From Acidimicrobiaceae bacterium (GTDB lineage Bacteria > Actinomycetota > Acidimicrobiia > Acidimicrobiales > Acidimicrobiaceae), in the NCBI GenBank assembly GCA_013044365.1, contig JABEUP010000140.1, positions 1 to 10,875 of the forward strand: a DNA stretch of 10,875 nucleotides, read 5' to 3'. Position 1 is the stretch's first letter. Each line of letters starts with the position of its first letter. Positions 1 to 5,140 of the stretch are shown here, one piece after another. The position numbers and the translations under genes are program-made. Under the pieces are notes generated by a model. It had not been told where the DNA came from. It saw nothing but the letters and a program-made list of their open reading frames with translations, and did not search any database.

Positions 1-260
1 TATACTGCCCAAAATGCCTGGTCATTGTAGCCAGCCGCACCAAGGCCATGCTTTAGCTGATAAATCCAGGCCACGATTCCAGCCAGTACAACCAGGCTGA
101 GCAAAGTGACGGCCAGCCGCCACCTGACGCTTGTACGCCCAATCGTTGGAGCAATTGCAGCCCTTCGGGCATCGTAGATCCAATCCTGGCGGTTAAGGTC
201 CGCCGTCCCATGACCTTCCCCGGTTAGAACGGCCTTGTCGTCCATATTTGCCTCTTTCAC
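1..260 (-). CDS. NrfD/PsrC-family membrane subunit, N-terminal fragment (runs off the window)
   Basis: The first 86 codons of a membrane protein are visible. After a charged cytoplasmic N-terminus comes a hydrophobic segment at about residues 45-63 (WRLAVTLLSLVVLAGIVAWI), then the stretch KHGLGAAGYNDQAFWAV. A 'GLG.tG.n..v.WG' stretch after the first helix is typical of NrfD/HybB/PsrC/DsrP proteins, which take electrons to or from the quinone pool and pair with a ferredoxin-like subunit. Such a subunit is encoded 16 nt upstream. The GTG at 258-260 is chosen because GGGAGG (265-270) lies just before it; the spacing is short (4 nt), and an in-frame ATG at 243-245 is the alternative. Family assignment rests on about 20 residues plus context. 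The catalytic partner, if any, would be outside the window. Confidence 0.72.
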   Translation of the reverse strand, partial: MKEANMDDKAVLTGEGHGTADLNRQDWIYDARRAAIAPTIGRTSVRWRLAVTLLSLVVLAGIVAWIYQLKHGLGAAGYNDQAFWAV

Positions 261-276
261 GATTCCTCCCTACTCA

Positions 277-1272
277 CTAAGACTTTGCCGTTGAATCGGC
301 GCCAAGATCTTGGCCGTGTCCCAATATGTACCAGACTCTCGGATGGGTGTTCTCCGAAGGCTTGTAGGTGACGGCATCGTGGTCGTAAAGAAATTTCGAT
401 AATTTCACAGTCGAACCCAACGCATTTACTGCTACATCAGTTTTGAGGTCACCGTTATAGATGGCTCCCATCGGACACCCTGCCGAGCACTCTGAGAGCA
501 GTCCGTGGTTCAAATTCCCAACACAGAATGTGCACTTTCCGACGGTACCCAGACGCTGAGGCACCGGGAATTCCGGAGTGGCCGCCACTGGAATCGGGGG
601 ATATTTCACATCTGAGTTCCAATTGAAATACCTGGCTTCATAGGGACATGCGGCCATGCACATACGGCAACCAATACAGCGGTCCTGATTGACCAGGACT
701 ACCCCTTGATCTTGTCTAAACGTCGCGTGTACCGGACAGACGTGCAAGCAAGGCGGATTCTCGCATTGCATACACGGCCGCGGCAGGTGATACGTCTGGC
801 CTAGGCTGTCGGTCAGGGTGAAAACCTTCATCCAGGTTTGATCCGGAGTGAGGTAGTGGGCTTTCTGACATGCCGCGGTACAAGACCCACAGCCGTTGCA
901 CATGCTCAAATCAATGACCATTGCCCACTGATGGGTAGGCGGCGCGATGGTGCTTGCCATGTCGGCCGCCCCGCTTCCGGTCATCCCACCGTTGCCGCTC
1001 CAACCATTTGTCTTGGGTATCCCCTGGGCGTAGGCGCGGTACGAAAGCAACTCAATACCAGTGCCCAAAACAGCGGTGGCACCGGCAACCGCACCAAACA
1101 TTGAAAGAAAGCGTCGTCTTGACAAATTCTTTGCGTCTTTGGCCGGGTCTTCCGCCAGAGAGGCTGCGGGGACAGGACAGCCCTGACCATCGGTGGAAGT
1201 TGAGCACGGCTCAAGTGGAATAAAACCAGGTTCAACTGGAGCTTGTGCAGAATTCTTTGAAAGCTTCCTCAT
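277..1272 (-). CDS. Tat-exported four-cluster [4Fe-4S] electron-transfer subunit (DsrO/HybA/TtrB/ActB-like)
   Basis: A 331-residue protein that should carry electrons between periplasmic redox partners and the NrfD-like subunit encoded next. A twin-arginine motif SRRRFLSMFG (residues 51-60) is followed by a hydrophobic stretch (about 61-75), giving export of the folded protein. Sixteen cysteines form four cluster motifs: C125/C128/C131/C135, C167/C170/C175/C179, C199/C202/C205/C209 and C247/C250/C262/C266. This is the layout of the FeS subunits of molybdopterin oxidoreductases, Dsr and alternative complex III. The start is the ATG overlapping the TGA of a 12-codon leader frame, with AGGAG 10 nt upstream. 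About 50 residues precede the Arg pair, unusually long for a Tat signal, and include C23 and C32. A TTG at residue 50 is a poor alternative start. No catalytic Mo subunit is visible, so the substrate is unknown. Confidence 0.9.
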   Translation of the reverse strand: MRKLSKNSAQAPVEPGFIPLEPCSTSTDGQGCPVPAASLAEDPAKDAKNLSRRRFLSMFGAVAGATAVLGTGIELLSYRAYAQGIPKTNGWSGNGGMTGSGAADMASTIAPPTHQWAMVIDLSMCNGCGSCTAACQKAHYLTPDQTWMKVFTLTDSLGQTYHLPRPCMQCENPPCLHVCPVHATFRQDQGVVLVNQDRCIGCRMCMAACPYEARYFNWNSDVKYPPIPVAATPEFPVPQRLGTVGKCTFCVGNLNHGLLSECSAGCPMGAIYNGDLKTDVAVNALGSTVKLSKFLYDHDAVTYKPSENTHPRVWYILGHGQDLGADSTAKS

Positions 1273-1307
1273 TTTGAATCATCTCCTAGGAAGTTCTCGT
1301 CATACAA
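1269..1307 (-). CDS. Possible 12-codon leader peptide upstream of the Fe-S gene
   Basis: A TTG-initiated frame of 12 codons (MYDENFLGDDSK) ends in a TGA that overlaps the ATG of the Fe-S gene as ATGA. Its Shine-Dalgarno is the best in this stretch: AAGGAGGTG at 1313-1321, with 8 nt between GGAGG and TTG. The Fe-S gene itself has only a modest AGGAG. An ATG two bases after the TTG begins a shorter frame of 5 codons (MTRTS). Terminal overlap would give translational coupling. What is seen is the SD, the spacing and the overlap; that it is translated is inference. It may instead be a chance frame beside a misplaced SD. Confidence 0.35.
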   Translation of the reverse strand: MYDENFLGDDSK

Positions 1308-1312
1308 CGTAA

Positions 1313-1321
1313 CCACCTCCT
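1313..1321 (-). promoter_or_regulatory. Near-perfect Shine-Dalgarno not adjacent to the Fe-S start
   Basis: AAGGAGGTG complements the 3' end of 16S rRNA almost fully, but lies about 40 nt before the Fe-S ATG. It is correctly spaced only for the TTG of the 12-codon leader frame. Confidence 0.5.
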
Positions 1322-1382
1322 TCTAACCAATCGATAACTGCTGGCCAACGCCCCAAAGCAAAGGGTTATACACGATCTTTGA

Positions 1383-2063
1383 TCAGGTCACATTGAAATA
1401 GCCCTGCATCCAGCCAACGGTGTCCATCGCTCCGCCATTGCCGGTCATACCGTTTCCGCAAGGTGCCTCGCACTGGAAGAAATACTTTCCTGCCTTGTTG
1501 ACCTGGAAAGTAAAATCGACGGTGACAGACTTTTGCCCGGAAGCAACAGCTGGAATGGGAATGTTTAGCAACAGACCCGGAACTGTCACCGTGTGGGACA
1601 CCAGGTTATTTGCAATCTCTGTAACAACTTTGCCGTCTACTGTTTCGTTTCCGCCGGTTACCACTCCAAAGGTGGGATCGGACCCCCAGACATGTCCCCA
1701 GGGGGATGCAGCCGGTAATGGCGCAGTTCCACCGTCATAATTGATAATTTTTAGATGTACTGTCGAACCAGCAGGAAACGAGATGGTTGAAGGATTGAAT
1801 TTCGGCCATCCCGGCTTGCCAACCATCTTGCCGGTTTGAATGACCATCTGTTCTTGAACAACCGCAGGGTTTAACGCAGAAACATCCTTTGCCGCAGGCG
1901 CCGGGGATGATGATACCGAACTGGTGCAACCCGCGAGCAATAAAGCCGCGGTCGCAACAGTTCCTGCCGCTCCAACCGCCACCATTCGTCGGTTACGAAT
2001 CGTTCCCACTATCTTCGAGCCTCGGGTCCCTTTGATTGTCCTGCACCTCCGCATGAACTCCAT
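1383..2063 (-). CDS. Cupredoxin-fold lipoprotein, CuA-like Cys pair (copy 2)
   Basis: A 226-residue predicted periplasm-facing lipoprotein. After a basic N-terminus, a hydrophobic core (about residues 28-45) ends in a lipobox LLLAGC with C46, followed by a Ser/Ala/Pro linker. The mature part is a beta-rich cupredoxin-like domain. SHTVTVP carries H157, placed like the first CuA His of cytochrome oxidase subunit II. QCEAPCGNG carries C198 and C202 in the CuA Cys-x3-Cys spacing. The CuA His expected at C198+8 is Met (M206), the Met expected at +11 is Asn, and GGAM puts M213 at +15, so metal binding is uncertain. ATG 2061-2063 is chosen because GGAGG (2074-2078) sits 10 nt upstream; the frame stays open to 2132 without a good RBS. 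It is a tandem paralogue of the upstream gene (GG.ETVDGK, SHT..VP, C.APCG.G..G.GGAM). Probable role: electron carrier or copper-handling partner of the FeS/NrfD module. Confidence 0.85.
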   Translation of the reverse strand: MEFMRRCRTIKGTRGSKIVGTIRNRRMVAVGAAGTVATAALLLAGCTSSVSSSPAPAAKDVSALNPAVVQEQMVIQTGKMVGKPGWPKFNPSTISFPAGSTVHLKIINYDGGTAPLPAASPWGHVWGSDPTFGVVTGGNETVDGKVVTEIANNLVSHTVTVPGLLLNIPIPAVASGQKSVTVDFTFQVNKAGKYFFQCEAPCGNGMTGNGGAMDTVGWMQGYFNVT

Positions 2064-2073
2064 GTTCCATCTG

Positions 2074-2080
2074 CCTCCTT
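2074..2080 (-). promoter_or_regulatory. Ribosome-binding site deciding the start of cupredoxin copy 2
   Basis: AAGGAGG on the minus strand, placed before the ATG at 2061-2063. It argues against the longer open frame to 2132, which would begin inside an RNA hairpin. Confidence 0.7.
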
Positions 2081-2098
2081 TAGCACTTCGGTATTCAC

Positions 2099-2136
2099 AC
2101 CTGTGGCCGCCGCGAAACCTCGCAGCGGCCACAGGC
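2099..2136 (-). repeat. Intergenic RNA hairpin 2 (inverted repeat)
   Basis: Perfect 11-nt arms CCTGTGGCCGC (2100-2110) and GCGGCCACAGG (2125-2135), then one C/A mismatch (2111/2124), then 3 more pairs around a 6-nt loop. On the minus-strand RNA the internal mismatch, and the outer 2099/2136 pair, become G-U wobbles, giving a continuous stem of about 16 bp. No U-tract follows, so it is not a classical intrinsic terminator. It lies 19 nt before the RBS of cupredoxin copy 2. Confidence 0.75.
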
Positions 2137-2140
2137 TTAA

Positions 2141-2198
2141 TTATTCAGACAGAGCGCGTGGGAACTGGGGCGCTAGGCCACACGCCCTGCCTGAATAA
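2141..2198 (-). repeat. Intergenic RNA hairpin 1 (inverted repeat)
   Basis: Positions 2141-2161 pair with 2178-2198. The outer TTATTCAG/CTGAATAA arms are perfect. The three mismatches (2149/2190, 2153/2186, 2157/2182) are A-C as plus-strand RNA but G-U as minus-strand RNA, giving a 21-bp stem with a 16-nt loop in the cupredoxin transcript. It begins 3 nt after the stop codon of cupredoxin copy 1. UUAAGCC follows, not a run of U, so a stability or partial-attenuation element fits better than a strong terminator. Confidence 0.75.
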
Positions 2199-2201
2199 GC
2201 C

Positions 2202-2840
2202 CTAGGACACCGTGATGTTGCCCTCCATCTGACCCATTGTCGCCATTGCGCCACCCATGCCATCGGTACCGTCGCCACAAGGTGCGAAGCAATGCCAGGT
2301 GAAAGTGCCGGTCTTAGTAGGGGTAAATGTGAAGGTAACCGTCGTCGACTTGGCTCCAGATGGAACCGCCGGTATCAAAACATTTATGCCAAGATCTGGA
2401 ACGCTATAGGTGTGGGATATATTGGCGTTTGGCACCGACGTTACCGCTTTGCCATCCACGGTTTCCGTGCCACCTTGAATAGTTTCATAAGTCGCAAGAC
2501 TTGCCGGCAGCGGGGCGGGGCCATCATCAACACTGGTAATTGTCAAGGTCACCGGAGACCCTTGGTGGATTGTGACATCCCCTGGTATAAATTTTGGATA
2601 TCCGGCCTTACTGCCGCTTGCGCTTTCGGTATCGAGTTGCAGACTCACATTTTGAGGCGCAATCGTAGTGGTTGGTGCAGCCGTAGTGGTTGGAGCCTCA
2701 GTAGTGGCTGGACTTGCAGTCGTGCTCGGCGAAGCCGCAGTCGATGAACCGCAAGCGGCTAGCAGTGTGCCCGCTGCCACGGCAGCCAAGCTGCTTGCGA
2801 ACGCTCCCGGCCTAAGGTATCTCCCTGGAGAAATTGCCAT
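2202..2840 (-). CDS. Cupredoxin-fold lipoprotein, CuA-like Cys pair (copy 1)
   Basis: A 212-residue lipoprotein and the first gene of the minus-strand operon. The signal peptide (hydrophobic about residues 13-28) ends in lipobox LLAAC with C30. A Thr/Ala/Pro linker with four hexapeptide repeats (39-62) tethers a beta-rich cupredoxin-like domain (about 65-212). SHTYSVPDLGINVLIP holds H143 and resembles the first-His strand of cytochrome oxidase subunit II. WHCFAPCGDG holds C184 and C188 with CuA spacing. The residue at C184+8 is Thr instead of His, while M195 sits at the CuA Met position (+11) and M199 follows in GGAM. H183, just before the Cys, could be an alternative ligand. ATG 2838-2840 is preceded by GGGAGG with 5 nt spacing. 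Likely a membrane-tethered electron carrier serving the Fe-S/NrfD pair downstream; copper binding is inferred only. Confidence 0.87.
   Translation of the reverse strand: MAISPGRYLRPGAFASSLAAVAAGTLLAACGSSTAASPSTTASPATTEAPTTTAAPTTTIAPQNVSLQLDTESASGSKAGYPKFIPGDVTIHQGSPVTLTITSVDDGPAPLPASLATYETIQGGTETVDGKAVTSVPNANISHTYSVPDLGINVLIPAVPSGAKSTTVTFTFTPTKTGTFTWHCFAPCGDGTDGMGGAMATMGQMEGNITVS
2655..2726 (-). repeat. Four 18-bp repeats encoding a Thr/Ala/Pro lipoprotein linker
   Basis: Degenerate tandem 18-bp units encode STTASP, ATTEAP, TTTAAP and TTTIAP (residues 39-62 of cupredoxin copy 1). This is a flexible spacer between the lipid anchor and the redox domain. Copy 2 has a shorter, non-repetitive linker, so the repeat probably expanded in this copy only. 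Confidence 0.75.
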
Positions 2841-2845
2841 TTAAA

Positions 2846-2851
2846 CCTCCC
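2846..2851 (-). promoter_or_regulatory. Ribosome-binding site of cupredoxin copy 1
   Basis: GGGAGG on the minus strand with 5 nt (tttaa) to the ATG at 2838-2840. It supports that start. Confidence 0.75.
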
Positions 2852-2967
2852 TAAAGTAGGTGACGGAACGGTCGATCTTTCATTCGAAGCTCCAACTCGT
2901 TAAACACGTCATGGGTAATGCTACGAATGGCGGGAACCTGGATTATCTGCAATACCTGGGTGTTCGC

Positions 2968-3007
2968 TGCCGAAATCCTACGGTGGTATACCCGTAGAAT
3001 TTCGGCA
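2968..3007. repeat. 40-nt near-perfect inverted repeat in the divergent region
   Basis: Arms TGCCGAAATCCTACGG (2968-2983) and CCGTAGAATTTCGGCA (2992-3007) pair at 15 of 16 positions around an 8-nt spacer (TGGTATAC). It lies between the two divergent operons with no U-tract. A dimeric regulator site is as likely as an RNA hairpin. The right-hand CCGTAGAATTTCG recurs with one change at 10360-10372. Confidence 0.75.
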
Positions 3008-3046
3008 TTTGGTGCCATAAATAGCTATTTACCAGCAGTTATATCT

Positions 3047-3076
3047 CTGACAAAATTTTGGGAAATACCGTATAAT
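3047..3076 (+). promoter_or_regulatory. Sigma70-type promoter candidate P1 (plus strand)
   Basis: CTGACA (3047-3052) and TATAAT (3071-3076) with an 18-bp spacer: 5/6 and 6/6 matches to consensus. Transcription would start near 3083 and give a leader of about 370 nt before the GTG at 3453. Confidence 0.5.
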
Positions 3077-3376
3077 CCTTGATAGCCGAAATGGCTGCGA
3101 CCGGGAATCACCACCAGGCTCAATGGCGCCCATCGAATACCCACCTAGTTTCCACCACCCTGCCCATCGGACATTGAGCACTGATCCGCTCACTCTGCCA
3201 CACACTGCGAACCTGCGTTGCCTTTCATAAGCCGGTAAATATTCGGGGTCCCCCTGAAATGGATTACAGGTCAACTCTGAGATCAGCTGGGACCGGAGAA
3301 ACCCGCTACATAAACGGTTTAGCGTGGCGGATCCCCTCTCAAGACCCGGGAATGATCCCGTTGTCGAGCTCTCAAA

Positions 3377-3406
3377 TTGACAAAGTTTGCCTACCAGAGT
3401 GACAAT
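3377..3406 (+). promoter_or_regulatory. Sigma70-type promoter candidate P2 for the oxidoreductase operon
   Basis: TTGACA (3377-3382) and GACAAT (3401-3406) with an 18-bp spacer: 6/6 and 4/6 matches. The predicted start near 3413 leaves a leader of about 40 nt before the first gene, a conventional arrangement. Confidence 0.5.
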
Positions 3407-3438
3407 TAAAGTCAGCGCAGATCTAAGTCGATCCTGCC

Positions 3439-3445
3439 GGGGAGG
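3439..3445 (+). promoter_or_regulatory. Ribosome-binding site deciding the GTG start of the GltD-like gene
   Basis: GGGGAGG with 7 nt (tagacca) to the GTG at 3453. It favours this start over an in-frame TTG at 3387 and an ATG at 3546. Confidence 0.75.
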
Positions 3446-3452
3446 TAGACCA

Positions 3453-4862
3453 GTGCATGCCGAGCCTATTACGAGGGGGCTTCGAAAGGCCGCGCAGAGG
3501 CCAGGCCTCTATGAAGTATCACACCTAAAGGATCATTGGGAAGCCATGACCGCAGAGCTGAAACCACCTATGTCCCATCAGGATGCTTTCCTGGAGGCAT
3601 ACCGCTGCCTGCTATGCGGTGGCCCGCTAACCCCGGCTCCCTGCATGCTCGCTTGTCCAGCTTCGGTAGACGTTCCTAGTTTCATTGGAGCAATTTCCAT
3701 AGGCGAGCCGTCCGAAGCTGCCGAGATCATTCTAAACGCAAATCCTTTGGGGGGAACTTGCGCCCGTGTTTGCCCGACGGAGGAACTCTGTGAAGGATCC
3801 TGCGTACTCAATTCCACCCACCAAAGACCGGTGGACATAGCACGACTGCAAAGATACGCAATGGATCATGCCTTCAATGAAGGCAACCTGCTTGTTCCTC
3901 TTCGTCCGGCTCAAAACGGGAAAAGAGTTGCCGTTATCGGTGCCGGGCCCGCCGGACTCACCGGTGCTTTCGAACTCGCCGTGATGGGCTACAAAGTATC
4001 TCTCTTCGACGCCAGGCCATCAACCGGCGGCCTGGTACGAAGTGCTATAGCGCCCTATCGTCAACTTAGCGAGCCACTCAATCAGGAAACAGCCCGGTTG
4101 TGGGAACTCGGAGTCGAGTTTCGCCTCGGTACCACCGTCGACGATAATATGCGTCAAGAGCTCGAAGCTTCTTATGATGCCATCCTTGTTGCGGTCGGCA
4201 TGGGCAAAGATGCCTCCACCGGCTTAGAGGGCGACCATCTGGAAGGGGTTTTCTCCTCACTTCCATTTATCGAGACAATCAAGTCGGCCGAGCTTCCAAA
4301 CGTAAAAAATAAGGTCGCAGTCATTGGTGCAGGAAACACCGCCATGGATGTCGCGCGGGAGGCTGTCAGGCTTGGCGCTAAAGAGGTTACCGTTCTCTAT
4401 CGGCGAAGCCAGGATGAAATGCCCGCCTTTGCGATTGAATTTGAAGAGGCTATCGAGGAGGGAGTTCAATTCGCCTGGCTCACAAACCCGGTAAAATATC
4501 ATGGCGACGGTCGTATAAACGCGATCCAGTGTTCAAAAATGACTCTGGGAGAGAAGGACCCTTCAGGCCGCCGCAGGCCGGTCCCAATCGAAGGATCTGA
4601 ATTCCTCCTCGAAATAGATACCGTTATCGAGGCAATAGGTCAGGTTCCTAGAAACGAATTTCTGTCAGGTATTCCCGATATCGAGTTAGAGTCGGGACTG
4701 ATTAAGGTCGACCCGGATACCGGGGCCACCCGAAATCCTCTCTACTTCGCCGCAGGTGATGCGTTAAACGGAGGTGCAACGGTGGTGGAGGCGGTAAGGA
4801 TGGCCAAGGTGGCCGCTTCCGGCATCAATGCCAAATTATCTGAGCAGAGCAACGTCCAATGA
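3453..4862 (+). CDS. GltD/NfnB-like FAD- and NADPH-dependent Fe-S oxidoreductase
   Basis: A 469-residue cytoplasmic flavoprotein of the glutamate-synthase small-subunit type. The N-terminal Fer4_20-like domain (about residues 40-140) has two cysteine quartets: C52/C55/C64/C68 and C103/C107/C113/C117. A first Rossmann motif GAGPAG (163-168) binds FAD. A second, GAGNTA (292-297), is followed by VLYRRSQDEMPA, whose Arg pair suits the NADPH 2'-phosphate. The C-terminal AAGDALNGGATVVEA is the usual second FAD contact. The third cysteine of the first quartet is 8 residues after the second, a wider gap than the common form. About 40 residues precede the Fe-S domain, and an ATG at 3546 would remove 31 of them. 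The stop overlaps the next ATG by 4 nt. No GltB lies nearby, so glutamate synthase is unlikely. Inferred role: electron exchange between NADP(H) and the ferredoxin used by the enzyme encoded downstream. Confidence 0.88.
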   Translation: MHAEPITRGLRKAAQRPGLYEVSHLKDHWEAMTAELKPPMSHQDAFLEAYRCLLCGGPLTPAPCMLACPASVDVPSFIGAISIGEPSEAAEIILNANPLGGTCARVCPTEELCEGSCVLNSTHQRPVDIARLQRYAMDHAFNEGNLLVPLRPAQNGKRVAVIGAGPAGLTGAFELAVMGYKVSLFDARPSTGGLVRSAIAPYRQLSEPLNQETARLWELGVEFRLGTTVDDNMRQELEASYDAILVAVGMGKDASTGLEGDHLEGVFSSLPFIETIKSAELPNVKNKVAVIGAGNTAMDVAREAVRLGAKEVTVLYRRSQDEMPAFAIEFEEAIEEGVQFAWLTNPVKYHGDGRINAIQCSKMTLGEKDPSGRRRPVPIEGSEFLLEIDTVIEAIGQVPRNEFLSGIPDIELESGLIKVDPDTGATRNPLYFAAGDALNGGATVVEAVRMAKVAASGINAKLSEQSNVQ

Positions 4863-5140
4863 CTAGCCTGACAATAAGAATCGGCGATCAAATCCCGATC
4901 CGTATCGGTACTGAAACCGAGGTTCGTTATGAACAAAATGGCGCCTCGCTCACCATCAGGCGGATATACTGCAAGAGCTGCCTGCTCTGCATTGAAGCCT
5001 GTCCTATGAACATTCTCCGGCTTGATCAGGATGATCTGATACAGGTAACCGAGATCGGCAAATGCATCTTCTGCGGCGCCTGTGCTGGCCGGTGTCCCGA
5101 TTTCGTGTTTGTCTTAGCACCGGAGAAAGGCGAAAAATGA
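4859..5140 (+). CDS. korD: 2-oxoacid:acceptor oxidoreductase delta subunit (2x[4Fe-4S] ferredoxin)
   Basis: A 93-residue ferredoxin-like subunit with two clostridial-type quartets: C38/C41/C44/C48 followed by Pro, and C69/C72/C75/C79 followed by Pro. Residues 1-33 form a polar N-terminal extension. It passes electrons from the alpha/beta catalytic core to an external acceptor. It overlaps the GltD-like gene by ATGA at its start and the alpha gene by ATGA at its end, so translation is probably coupled throughout. The D-A-B-C order equals that of oorDABC in Campylobacter and Helicobacter. Its contact with the GltD-like protein is inference. Confidence 0.9.
   Translation: MTSLTIRIGDQIPIRIGTETEVRYEQNGASLTIRRIYCKSCLLCIEACPMNILRLDQDDLIQVTEIGKCIFCGACAGRCPDFVFVLAPEKGEK

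Larger units (their letters stand above)
2841..3452. other. Divergent intergenic control region (612 bp, no convincing gene)
   Basis: This separates the minus-strand cupredoxin operon from the plus-strand oxidoreductase operon. It holds the cupredoxin RBS (2846-2851), a 40-nt inverted repeat (2968-3007), two plus-strand promoter candidates (3047-3076 and 3377-3406), a bulged hairpin CCCGCTA/TAGCGtGG (3302-3327), a small hairpin CGGGA-ATGA-TCCCG (3347-3360), and the RBS at 3439-3445. A further GCCGAAAT, matching the end of the inverted repeat, occurs at 3085-3092. The 81-codon minus-strand frame at 3029-3274 has no recognisable features. I saw no clear sigma70 promoter for the minus-strand operon. 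Confidence 0.7.

Noticed and set aside
2099..2198. The two hairpins as a rho-independent terminator of the cupredoxin transcript.
   Set aside because: Stem strength is ample, but neither is followed by a U-tract on the minus strand (UUAAGCC and UGUGAAU), and the downstream genes look like part of the same operon.
2984..2993. A SigB/SigF-type -10 element (GGGTAT) on the minus strand, with another GGGTAT at 10350-10355 on the plus strand.
   Set aside because: No GTTT-type -35 lies 14-17 nt upstream of either. The hexamers are better explained as part of the repeated sequence.
3029..3274. An 81-codon minus-strand frame in the divergent region.
   Set aside because: No SD, motif, signal peptide or membrane segment; it overlaps a near-consensus plus-strand promoter. 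A chance frame is more likely.
3290..3336. A tRNA-like or riboswitch-like fold near GGGACCGG...CGGATCCC.
   Set aside because: Only one arm (CCCGCTA/TAGCGtGG) pairs well. There is no T-loop GTTCRA sequence or conserved riboswitch core that I can recognise.
3453..4862. Glutamate synthase small subunit (gltD).
   Set aside because: The fold matches, but no large subunit lies nearby and the gene is coupled to 2-oxoacid oxidoreductase genes, so the symbol would mislead.
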